A stretch of 64,000 nt of DNA. Source: Campylorhamphus procurvoides (lineage: Eukaryota; Chordata; Aves; Passeriformes; Dendrocolaptidae). A program made the position numbers and the translations under genes. The notes under the pieces are model-generated. The model was not told where the DNA came from and searched no databases. It saw nothing but the letters and a program-made list of their open reading frames with translations. The stretch lies in assembly GCA_013396655.1 (NCBI GenBank), contig WBMV01001238.1:715290-779289 (forward strand), written 5' to 3'. Position 1 is the stretch's first letter; each line of letters begins with the position of its first letter. This document shows, in pieces, positions 12,601 through 21,433 of the stretch.

Positions 12601-15600
12601 ATGTGTCACCTGAGATTTGGAACCTTAAAGCACACCCCTGCTGAAACAGAAGGGGGCGATTTAGGTGTTACTAGGCATGTCCTTTCTCTAGTCAGCCTGA
12701 GGCAATTTAGTTGCAGAACAAGATGGTATAGTTAAAGACCAACACTTTATCAGCATGCTTTGTATGTGGTGGAACTAGTATTCCAGACACAGCATTCAGC
12801 ACTGACAGCAACTGGATTTTGCACATTGTGGAGTTCCTGGGTTTATTGCATGTTTTGATATAAGATTTTTAAAATATGTCTCTGGGTTTGTTGTGTGCAT
12901 GCCCACTCATCCATCTGGTTTTTGTAGTGTCATTTTGATTTCTGGTATCTGTTACTGATTATAAAAAGTGACTTTGAAACAATATTCTGACTACAGTGTT
13001 ATCATTGGGTAGAAGTAAAATTGCTATATTCCCACTTTATACTGGATATTACAAATATAATAGGTAGTGCTGATATAACTCACTAGAGCTGACTGACTGC
13101 CATGTAATTTAGCCAACATGACTGTAAATATTAACCTCAGGTACCTCTCAGACATTTGTACCCTGAAAAATAATCTGGAGAATCTGGGGTACAGTTCTTG
13201 GTGGTTACTCAAGTAAGCTGAAATAGGACTATAAATTTTCACACTACTTTGATTCTTCTTAACACAGCTCAGAGAGCTTCCTTCTTGTATTTCTTTTTGG
13301 ATTTACTACCTACTGTGAAAGCTGTGTTGTAAAAGAAGTTGCTTAATGCGAGAAGTTGTTTTAAACAGAGGTAGAAGCTTGTTCCACTTTAGTGTGGTTA
13401 TCATTGTTTATTTAATAATGTGTTTTCTTAATGTAAACCTTAATGGTGAGATCAAAGGCAGTTATGCTTGCTATAACTTTAGAACAGAAATCCTTGAAAC
13501 CAACTTCTAGTTACAAATGCCAGCCTGAAAAAAAGCTCACACTTTCTTCTCAGTGTGTGCTTGTCAACACACACATTCTGTACAATGTGATAAGACACTT
13601 CTAGTTAACATGTGCATGCAACCAAAATAGATTAAAGGCATGTACTGATTTAAGACAGTACAGACTAAACAATCAGGAATTTAAGGCATGTTAGAAACAG
13701 GGAGGGAAAGTAATTGTGCTCATTTATTCAGTCTTAAAATGAAACAAAAATTATTACATAGCTTTCTAAATGACAGTCAGAAATGGGTCTTTTGAAACAG
13801 TAAGCATACAAAAAATCGAGTTTAGGAATATGAGAAAAGCACTCTAAGTTTACTAAAAAGAAAAATAAGTACAGTAGATTGCCCCACTGTATTTGCATTT
13901 GTATAATGAAAGTTCCAGCAATCAGCTGCTTACTTTATAGTATCTGTAAAAACTAATAGCATGTTGTTCCTCTGGTCTATAAGAATCTGGCCAATATGTC
14001 CTTATCAATGTCTGTGTAACTCCCTTGCATGGGGTGCAGTAAGAGATGACAAAGCTGTCATGCACTCAGAATTCTGGTTTAACTAGCTACATGCATAGTA
14101 CAACAGAGCTAGATACCTTGCTGGGATCCTGCAATGTGCTCTGCTTTCCATGCAATATGCTAAGCGTTCTCACATCAAAACCTTAGGTGTTCTAAAGGGT
14201 GCTGAGGAAACTAGCTCATTTGTGTCCTGAAAGGTTGGCAATTCCTATTTTGAGTCCTTATTCTCAAAATGAGTTCTAATACATACTAAAAACCTTGCAG
14301 TTCTGCAGTGTCTATTTAGCTAGCCTAAAGGAATCCTGTGACATCCTAACACTGCAACCAGATGAAAAGGCAAAAAGAAAATTTAAACAAATAGCAAAGT
14401 CAGAATCATTTTGCATTAAGCACTGGCTCATGCTATGCCCCTTAAAATGCATTTTTTTTGTTCTTGTTAAGATTTGGTTTCGTCAAGCTGCTGTTCAGAT
14501 TCCTAGTAATCATATACAGGTTGTTAAAACTGCCTTTTTCATCATGCATTTGATATGTATGACTTTTCTTGTATTAGGCTGTGAGAATGGGAGATGATGC
14601 GTTCCAGCTGCTGGGACAGACTAGGCAGTCCATGACAGTTTTGTCAAAAATGCTCTCTTCTGTCCCCTGCATTCCCCACACTTTTCTCTCCAGATCAGCC
14701 TTACCCCTCAAAAAAAGTGCAGCTAGGCCATGTTGGCTAACATCTTATTCCACTGGTGCTGACCCAGCCTAGACATGACATCAGTACTGGGATAGTATAT
14801 GTCGGCTTCCTCAAGGCAGAAGGGAGCACAAAGTAGGAGAAACTGAGCTGAAAAGTTCTCAGGGGATGAGAGGGATGTATTTCAAGTTGCATACTTTAAA
14901 CAAGCAGAATCGAATCTCTTGGAACATGCAGAGGGGTATTAACTGCTTAGATTTTTATCACTTACAGGCAGTTCATACCAAGTCAGGGAAGTTAAACCAA
15001 GTTTGAGGTAACATGAAAGACAGGGCAAAAGCAGACTGATCAAGTAAGTCAAAGTCATTTAAAAAGGTCCAGCAGAAAGTGATTGGGTCTCAAAAAATGA
15101 GGCCAGCAGCTAACACAAAATAAAGCAACCCACTTTCATAGAAAAAAAGCAACCCACTTTCATAGGCAGACAAAAAGCATATGCAAGGGCTGTTATTTTA
15201 GTATAGCTGATGTGCTCAAGAGCCATATCTTAACCTGTCTCTGATAACTTGCTGCTTTAAATATACCCGTGGGTGCCTCTGGCTGTATGGAGCGTAAAGG
15301 CCAGCAGTCAAGAATAAAAGGTGCAAAACTGGTATTACTACCTGTTTGTTAGGGGGTTTTGCCCTGTTTTTAGGGTTAGAGAAAATAGCATAAGGACAGC
15401 AACGCTCTTAAGTCGAGGCTTCTAATTCCATAAGCCAATCAAACTACCTTCAGAACTACTTTGAGCCATCTGAGCAGCACACTAAGAACAAGTACCTGGC
15501 CTAGTACCCTTCTATTCTACACCACTAGAAGGGATGAGGTGGTGTTTCTCTCCTTCTTGTTCTTAGACAGGGAGATGGACTATCTCATGGTTTCTTCTCT

Positions 15601-18033
15601 TTGTCCCCTGTCTTTGCCACCTGTAGTTGGTGAGGGTTCAGAGGTCAGAGACTCACCTGTTAAGTGAGGCAACCTGAAACTTCTGTAAGGTAACAATGAT
15701 TTTCAAAATGCAAAGCAAAAATTGAATGTTTTAGAAGAAAGACAGAGGCATAATTAATATTAAAAATTATATAACTATTGAAAAACCATGTCCCAGGTTG
15801 CAGTTCAGTCAGGTAAAAGAAGTTACAACAATCATTAGAGATCCTTTTAATCATACCAATAATCACCCACTATACACAAAATACCAAAATATACAGGGTT
15901 AGTGGGTCATCAGGGATATTGACTTTCTAGTTAAGGGAACACGGTCATTTCAGAGTCCATCATCTACCTATTCAAAAGCAAATAGGCAACTACATATTCA
16001 CCTAATGTAGGTAAAAATTTAATGAAGGATTATTGATCACTCAGAGAATTTGATGTAAAAAGTCCACCAAGTTAAGAAGCCTCTATCCCTAGTTTTGTGG
16101 ATATTAGAACGGTATTTGACTTCATCAGTGGATAAGAAAGCATGACTCATGTTCCAACTGAGTGCTACTGAGTGAGCAGCTGGGGTTGCAAGGGCTTCAT
16201 TGTTTTGTCCTTTAAATGCGTGTAATACGCAAAATGCTAGAAATAATTACATTTCATTTAAAAGTTGAAAAGATCCACCTGAAGTGTAAGTTAGCCAAGG
16301 CCACAAACTTATGTGAGTTTCAAATATACATAGTATCTTACCATGCCAAAGCATCTCAAGGCTTTTTATAGATGATCTACAATACATGATACCACTGTTA
16401 AATGAATGAAAACAAGCAAGTCTTTGGTTTGAGAGGCAACAGCCAAAATATTCAGCAACGAAAACAAGTAGCAGAGACAGAATGTCTGAAAATGGAAGAA
16501 TGAAACAAGGTCAATAAAGAGTACCTAAGGCACCTTGTTTAATAGTCATCTTTGCTACACTCCTTAAGACCTCCAAATAACATATAAAACTGTAAATGCT
16601 AAGGAATGTGAAGATGAAACAGCTGAGGAGACTGAAGATGAAAGAGCAGAGGACAAAATAGACAAAATACATTACTCTTATTCATAGTTAAAATTCCCAC
16701 GATCAAAGGTGGTGAATAAATATACTCTTTTAAGTGATAATGAAGTAAAGAAGAATCGGAGCTAGGAAAATGAATGAAAGGAGGAACCAGTATTGTTAAG
16801 AGTAAGTTCATTTGATATTTACGAATTGCAAGCCAAAGTGAAGTAGAAAAGAAGGCTGGACTCTCAGATTGGGATGTTTTCTCTAATATCTAGTGCATTT
16901 CTCAGTCTCAAGTACTACAGAAGGGGGAAATATCCCCCTTAATTTAAAAAAAAAGGATGGGAGAGTCCAGTCTGTTTTTGCTTCAGGAATATGGACTGTG
17001 CAGCAGGAATTGCAAAACTGTCCTTGCAAAAAAAAAAAGTATACAAAGGAGAATTTTGAAGATGGATGGAAATTCATTTGTTCTACAATAAATATTTTTA
17101 ATCACCTACTTAGTTGCGACTTTCATCAGATGCACTATGTAGTAGACTGGTAATATAAGCTACATTTGAGGACAGATTTGGTTTGGCCACTTCCCCCTGC
17201 ATATCAGTACCAATTTAAAAAAAAACAACAAAAGGGCAGGGTGAGAATTCTATTACTACTCTGCCTCAGTACAAGATGGTTTGTGAACGTGAGTCAGATT
17301 TATTGAATCAGCTCCCTGTTCTCATACTAAAAAAGAGGCCTCATAACTAACACTCTCTTTAACATAACCAGCTTACTACATATTTGCTGAACTGGTTGCA
17401 GGATGCTCAGTTTCCACATTTGTAGCCAGATGGAAATTCATCCCTTTGTCTACTTAAAAGAGAAAAAAAAGCCAACAAACCTATATCCATCTCAGTCTCT
17501 GGCCTTATTTGAATGCTAGTTCATTATACACACCTCTAAAAGTTTCAAAACACCATGAGAGATGTAGGTTTCCAAATGTACGCAGCAGAACAGGAAGTTA
17601 GGTTAGCTGAACACTTCAGGGGATATAATACTTCTAAGGTTTTTTTTCAGTTTTCACGTAGTTTTGGGACTATCAAACTAAGTCTGCAAGAGCCAGAAGC
17701 CTTCTTACATTTTAATGCATATTAATTAAAAACTCTACAACAGCATTTAGTGTTCATGAAGATGATTGTTACGCTTTTGGCATTTTTAGGAAAGCACATC
17801 AAGCTTTAAAGTAGAATAAGACTACTATCTTTCAGTACCTAGATTTTGTGCTCACAAAGTACAAAAAAACCACAGACATTTTCACCATTGTCTGCTTTTA
17901 CCTTGTGTTCTCCCCTCAGGTGTGGCCCATTTCCTGTTCCCTCGGAGCTACCTTTGGCTATATGGCTGGTCTGATTATTGCACCTCTGTGGATACACTGG
18001 AACCGGAAGCAGCTTACATACAAAAGCAGATAA
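527..18033 (+). CDS. PIGF: PIGF, GPI-anchor biosynthesis class F (3' four coding exons, 5' part outside window)
   Basis: PIGF is a multi-pass ER membrane protein. It stabilises the ethanolamine-phosphate transferases PIGO and PIGG, which add ethanolamine phosphate to GPI anchors. Four exons are seen: 527-618, 1447-1563, 6897-7005 and 17920-18033, all with AG acceptors and GT donors. The phases join exactly (GA|G, GG|A, CAG|GTG), giving 143 codons then TAA at 18031-18033. That matches human PIGF residues 77 to 219, so about 76 residues lie upstream of the window. Recognisable blocks include FLKCCIYF, LYGAPLIE, ETFLFAV, SIWE.SLQITT, PIPLDW.RPWQ, GATFGY and WNRKQLTYK. Four hydrophobic segments follow one another, roughly one per exon. 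No frameshift or stop interrupts the frame. The gene faces RHOQ tail to tail. Identification rests on recalled family sequence and is very secure. Confidence 0.97.
619..1446 (+). other. PIGF intron
   Basis: An 828-bp intron bounded by GTAAGT and TTGTAG. Apart from the G/T-rich tract at 762-843 it shows no repeat or gene. Confidence 0.85.
762..843. repeat. G/T low-complexity tract
   Basis: About 80 bp made almost only of T and G on the + strand (TTTG, TTGG, TTTTG runs). It resembles a degenerate A/C-rich simple repeat on the - strand. Confidence 0.7.
1447..1563 (+). CDS. PIGF: PIGF coding exon
   Basis: The acceptor ends TTGTAG at 1446 and the donor is GTAAGT at 1564-1569. The 117 nt begin by completing the split Glu codon and end with GG of a split Gly codon. 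It encodes a membrane segment beginning ETFLFAV, followed by the conserved LGPN..AW.RVFS.NG block. Confidence 0.96.
1640..1777 (-). mobile_element. tRNA-Ile-derived SINE with CR1-like tail (TguSINE1-like)
   Basis: Read on the - strand, the head matches tRNA-Ile from the D-arm onward: TTAGTTCAGTCAGTTGGAGC, then TGGTGCCAATAAC around an AAT anticodon, then a degenerate B box GGGTTCAATCCC and GTATGGGC. The body passes into a CR1 3' end (CTAGATGATCT, GGGTCCCTTCCAACTCAGA) and ends ATTCTGTGA. This structure is that of the oscine bird family TguSINE1. Substitutions in the A and B boxes indicate an old, inactive copy. It lies antisense in a PIGF intron. Confidence 0.85.
6691..6760. repeat. Exact 35-bp tandem duplication
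   Basis: Two identical 35-bp units (6691-6725 and 6726-6760), starting ACGCAACTTAAATTTATATA and ending GTGTGTCTT. No mismatch is seen, so the duplication is recent. It lies about 137 bp before a PIGF exon acceptor. Confidence 0.95.
6897..7005 (+). CDS. PIGF: PIGF coding exon
   Basis: The acceptor is TTTTTACAG ending at 6896; the donor GTTAGT starts at 7006. The 109 nt complete the Gly codon and leave phase 0. It contains SIWESSLQITT and the PIPLDWDRPWQ loop, which is nearly identical to human PIGF. Confidence 0.97.
7006..17919 (+). other. PIGF intron, 10.9 kb
   Basis: A long AT-rich intron with one short tandem duplication at 15122-15165. The longest open frame (8454-8816, - strand, 120 codons) resembles no protein I know. 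No other interspersed repeat was recognised by eye. Confidence 0.8.
15122..15165. repeat. 20-bp direct repeat, 24-bp period
   Basis: AAAGCAACCCACTTTCATAG occurs at 15122-15141 and again at 15146-15165, separated by four A residues. Confidence 0.9.
17920..18033 (+). CDS. PIGF: PIGF terminal coding exon
   Basis: The acceptor is a long pyrimidine tract ending CCCCTCAG at 17919. Thirty-seven codons are followed by TAA at 18031-18033. It encodes the last membrane segment (GATFGYMAGLIIAPLWIHW) and a basic cytosolic tail NRKQLTYKSR. Human PIGF ends in KNN where this copy ends in KSR. Confidence 0.97.
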   Translation: MWPISCSLGATFGYMAGLIIAPLWIHWNRKQLTYKSR

Positions 18034-18180
18034 CTGGAGCAAAGAGACAAGGTATTTCTTTGTGCAGATTCCATACAGACTGTGCAAAAGTTGTTTTTTT
18101 TAAGATAGAGATATATATATAGTCAAAGCAGAAGACTGTCCAAATTCAGTTAGAATATTTCAGGCCAAGCATCTCCACTC

Positions 18181-18186
18181 AATAAA
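18181..18186 (+). terminator. Proximal PIGF polyadenylation signal AATAAA
   Basis: A canonical hexamer 148 bp after the PIGF stop codon. It would give a shorter mRNA than the signal at 18270. Confidence 0.5.
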
Positions 18187-18269
18187 ATCGCATGGATGCT
18201 ATTTCAGCATGGTGCAGTTTTTGCTTCCTCTAGACTATGTAACCCTGAGAGATTGTACCTTCCAGTCTG

Positions 18270-18275
18270 AATAAA
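18270..18275 (+). terminator. Distal PIGF polyadenylation signal AATAAA
   Basis: A canonical hexamer 237 bp after the PIGF stop. TGTGGTGG and T-rich sequence follow within 20-50 bp, as expected for a used cleavage site. It stops about 200 bp short of the RHOQ stop codon on the other strand. Confidence 0.65.
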
Positions 18276-18472
18276 ATATTTGTAACAGATGTGGTGGCTT
18301 CTTTTTACAAGTTTTGTTGACTTTGATTTTTTTTCCTCTGGATTTCACTGGTTGTAGAAGGCAGAATCGTAGGTTTAGCTTTCAAACCTGTAACAAGTTT
18401 GCTATGTACTTAATGCATTGTATTTAAAATCAGTAGAATTTCACAGTAAGCCTGGCCATTGTCAAATGTCTC

Positions 18473-18628
18473 TCACGTGATCAAACAGCAGTTTATGCAT
18501 CTTGAGCCTATTCTCTTCTTCACTGTGTGTTTCTTTGGAGTTAGAATGGCTATAATAGCTTCATCAAAAACGGTCTTCAGTCCTTTCTGTGTTAAAGCTG
18601 AACACTCCACATAGCAGTAGGCTCCTAT
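18473..18628 (-). CDS. RHOQ: RHOQ terminal coding exon with CAAX box
   Basis: The acceptor reads TTGACAG. The exon encodes 51 codons and TGA at 18473-18475. It carries the G5 motif (ECSAL), the polybasic region KKHTVKKR and the lipidated tail RCINCCLIT. The CLIT box predicts prenylation, and the adjacent cysteines fit palmitoylation as known for TC10. Confidence 0.97.
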   Translation of the reverse strand: MGAYCYVECSALTQKGLKTVFDEAIIAILTPKKHTVKKRIGSRCINCCLIT

Positions 18629-20360
18629 CTGTCAAGAAAATAAGTTAATTCAATAGCAATACATCTCAGCTGTTCAGTTACATCTGTGCACTTCCGTTTT
18701 TTTTTTATCTCCTATGGTGACATTACAATGTTCAGCTGCAATCTAGAAAAATTATCTGCATAACTGATGTGCATCCCCCTGTAGGAGAAAATAAGATCTG
18801 CCTTTTAGCCAAAGATCTGGAAGATATTTAAGTTGATTGGTTTATAAAGGAAACATAGTAAATAAACTCTTTAGGTTGGCAGTGGGGTCCTAAGATACAT
18901 TTGATAACTAAACAACAAGAAAGAATTGCACAACCAATTTGTGTTTCAAAAATAAGACTCTACATGTAAGTGTCCTGTGGATAAGCATTATCTGCACAGT
19001 AGTTAAAATGGTAGTATAACATTCTCAAATAATTTTTAAAAGATGATTCCAACATTTTGCTTGAGCAGGAAGGGTCCATTCTGACCTCAACCAGTCTTTG
19101 ATATTAATTATATTATATAGCTTTCCAAGTGTCTATGCAGAAAATTAGAACTATTAGAACAGGGAAGTGGATTTACACAGGTCTGCTTGTTACCTCTATT
19201 CAACAGTGTAACTAAATATTGCTAACCGGTAACCAGTCACATGGACTGGTGAAATAAATGGGCGAACTGGTAAAAGGAGTCAAGTGGAAAGAGGGTTTTT
19301 TTGTTCTTTGTTACTTGATTTCATTTAGGAGTATCCAGATTACCTCTTTTGCTAACTTCTGTCCTTGCTCCACAGATATGGGCTTCTCTTTCATATCATT
19401 CAGTCTTGCCAGAGTTTTTGGGTCATCACGAAGATCAATCTGGCAAGAAAGATTGTAGTCATGTTGGAATACTTTTGTTAAACAAAAGTCAGCAGACAAT
19501 ATGATACCTTATTTTTAAAATACAATTATTTAAAGGAGTATTATATCTATAAAAAGGGAGTCATGTCATGATTAAGATAATGGACCCTTCCTGATCCAGA
19601 AGCCCTAAATTTAAGCTGTGAACTACTACCTTTAATCCAGAAGGAACAAACATTTATTCTGTAATTCAGCTCTTCAATTAGATGTGATCATCTCGGAATA
19701 CCAAACTATATATCCAGCAGTGGCAGAAAGATTAACCCAAACATGATACCAATATGTGGGTCACTTTGTAAATAAAGCCCAGTCCAATGCCCACAAGAAG
19801 CAAGAGGAAATCATCTCATTTCTCCCCTTGCTCCTTTCCTTCAGCAAATATTATGTATGACTAATAGTTGTAGAACCAGGTAATTCCATGAGCATGAGCA
19901 GGCAATTTTCTTCTGTTAAGTCCCATGACTTTTTAGAAAGTCATACGGAGACATGCAGCCAGTCTTGCCACCCTGTTTACAATGGGTATAACAAGGGTTT
20001 TTTTAACAAAATGGAGGTAGTTTATTAGAGAGCAACACGGATCTAGGTTGTTCGTGATCACCTGTAAAGGTTGTTCCTCCAAAGGCAGAAGGGGGTGCTG
20101 GCTCAGGCCTGTTGGGCCTGAACTTCCAGCCTGAAGAAAAGGCACCATACAATGATCCGAATTGTTTAAATAAAGTAGAACAGAACCAGATATACCTGTG
20201 TTCCTACTAGTAAAAAGGGAACATTAGGTGCATATTCCTTCAACTCCGGTACCCACTCTTCTTTCACATTTTGAAATGAAGCAGGGTTTACCACTGAGAA
20301 GCAGATAAGGAAGACATCGGTCATAGGGTAAGATAAAGGTCTCAGACGATCATAGTCTTC
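18473..20360 (-). CDS. RHOQ: RHOQ (TC10) small GTPase, C-terminal three coding exons
   Basis: RHOQ is a Rho-family GTPase of the CDC42 group. It acts at the plasma membrane and on trafficking vesicles in insulin-stimulated GLUT4 transport and filopodium formation. Exons, in - strand order, are 20360-20196 (55 codons), 19439-19344 (32) and 18628-18473 (51 plus TGA). All boundaries are phase 0 with AG/GT sites. The sequence starts at switch II ([16 protein letters not shown]). It continues through the FSVVNPASF strand, the GTQIDLRDD base-recognition motif, [18 protein letters not shown], a polybasic stretch (KKHTVKKR) and the CINCCLIT tail. That tail combines the CAAX box CLIT with neighbouring cysteines known to be palmitoylated in TC10. 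These 138 codons match human residues 68-205. The first 67 residues, with P-loop and switch I, were not found and probably lie in the N gap at 35299-36160. Compared with human there are Ile-to-Val, Cys-to-Ser and Cys-to-Tyr changes. Confidence 0.97.
18629..19343 (-). other. RHOQ intron (715 bp)
   Basis: Bounded by a GTAATC donor and a TTGACAG acceptor on the - strand. AT-rich, nothing else seen. Confidence 0.9.
19344..19439 (-). CDS. RHOQ: RHOQ coding exon (Rho insert region)
   Basis: The acceptor on the - strand reads TTGCCAG and the donor GTAATC. The 96 nt encode 32 codons from [20 protein letters not shown] to QKLAKE. This is the Rho-specific insert helix after the TQID nucleotide-binding motif. 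It differs from human at one visible position (Ser for Cys). Confidence 0.97.
19440..20195 (-). other. RHOQ intron (756 bp)
   Basis: Bounded by GTATA and TTGCCAG on the - strand. No repeat or additional exon recognised. Confidence 0.9.
20196..20360 (-). CDS. RHOQ: RHOQ coding exon (switch II to TQ of the TQID motif)
   Basis: On the - strand the acceptor reads CCTTAG and the donor GTATA. The 165 nt encode 55 codons starting EDYDRLRPL, directly after the catalytic glutamine, and ending LLVGTQ. The upstream exon must therefore end in DTAGQ, but no such reverse-complement sequence was found by eye between 20361 and 35298. Confidence 0.97.
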
Positions 20361-21385
20361 CTAAGGAAGAAAAATTCTGTTATCTGCAATATTAAATTGT
20401 TGCCTGTATTTTGTTAATTTTAAAAGTTATATTCAGAAACTGTATTCATATTTCATGAATGTTGTTGAGGCAAACTTTCTGAATGATTACAACTATTCCA
20501 GGTTAGTTAGTGTAGCTGTTAGAGCAATACCTGCATACAAGGGTAACTCTATGTGAATATAAATATTTTGAAAAGTTTATTAATACTGATGGAAATTTAC
20601 TTCTGTATGGGAATATACAGAAGACTACCCTTTAAAAAGTTTTCACTTAAAAAAAACCCAAACAGGCTTATGGTTCAAAGATACTTGCAGTTCAAAAGTT
20701 AGTATTTGTAGAGAAATAAGCAGATGTGACTGCTGTAGAGTCATCCAGGCTAGGTTACACAAACTAGGCTAGATTAAAGCTATTTAATGCACTTAAATGT
20801 TCTATTTTGGATGATATGTAGAGGTGATATTTAAAGCCCTCCTTGGATTTTTCTTTCTTAGAAGCTTTACAGTCCTGTTGCTAGAGATCAGTGCAGTAGG
20901 ATCAGAAGAGACCTCTTTTGTCTAGACTATGCTTTCCATAAGCAAGCCCAGCAAAGGGTCAGAAGGAGCAAAAATTCAGGATCAAGACTATTAGGGGAAT
21001 ATTAATGCCTTTTGTTTGGGGAAGGGTCAATGTGAAAAGATTATTATTTAGGTCATTTAGAGCCACAGCATTTAAAGCCACCAGGCGCCCTGCCAGGGAA
21101 TACAATACCGTGGCAAGACAAGCACCTAGGAGCATCGCCCCTACTGTAAATCAGAATTCTCTCTGGCAAGAGAGAAAGTGGATTTTTGCCATATATTTTA
21201 GCTAGTATCAGGAGGGAACATGCCCCATCTTCTCTTTGCAAGGCTTCCTTTGGTTTTTGGCAATGAACAAATGCCTTACCATTCCTACCTTAGGTTTTGG
21301 GGTTTCTTTTAACACAGTTAACTAAGACCGAGCCCAGGCATTGCAGACAGTGACAAATGCTGGATTTATGCCTTTTCTTCCACAG

Positions 21386-21433
21386 TAAACGCCAGTTTAT
21401 GATGGCTGCTGCAGCAGCCTCCCTCCTTCCCAT
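21386..21433 (+). other. Candidate 48-bp cassette exon antisense to RHOQ
   Basis: A strong pyrimidine tract and acceptor (TGCCTTTTCTTCCACAG, ending at 21385) is followed 48 bp later by the perfect donor GTAAGT at 21434. One frame reads RQFMMAAAAASLLPM; another is also open. It could be a non-coding exon, an extended PIGF read-through exon, or chance. Confidence 0.2.

Larger units (their letters stand above)
18034..18290 (+). other. PIGF: PIGF 3' UTR
   Basis: This short 3' UTR follows the PIGF stop. It holds two canonical AATAAA signals, at 18181-18186 and 18270-18275. The second is followed by a GT-rich stretch typical of a downstream cleavage element. The end at about 18290 is inferred from the signal position, not seen directly. 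Confidence 0.7.
17711..18472 (-). other. RHOQ: Probable RHOQ 3' UTR region, antisense to the PIGF last exon
   Basis: No AATAAA is seen on the - strand between the RHOQ stop and the PIGF last exon. The nearest plausible signal is ATTAAA (reverse complement of 17711-17716), and an AATAAA lies further on at 17299-17304. If either is used, the RHOQ 3' UTR runs through the whole PIGF terminal exon. The extent is inferred. Confidence 0.4.

Noticed and set aside
16575..16691. Acidic 38-codon + strand frame rich in Glu and Asp
   Set aside because: It follows from a purine-rich GAAGATGAA-type stretch; there are no splice signals or relatives.
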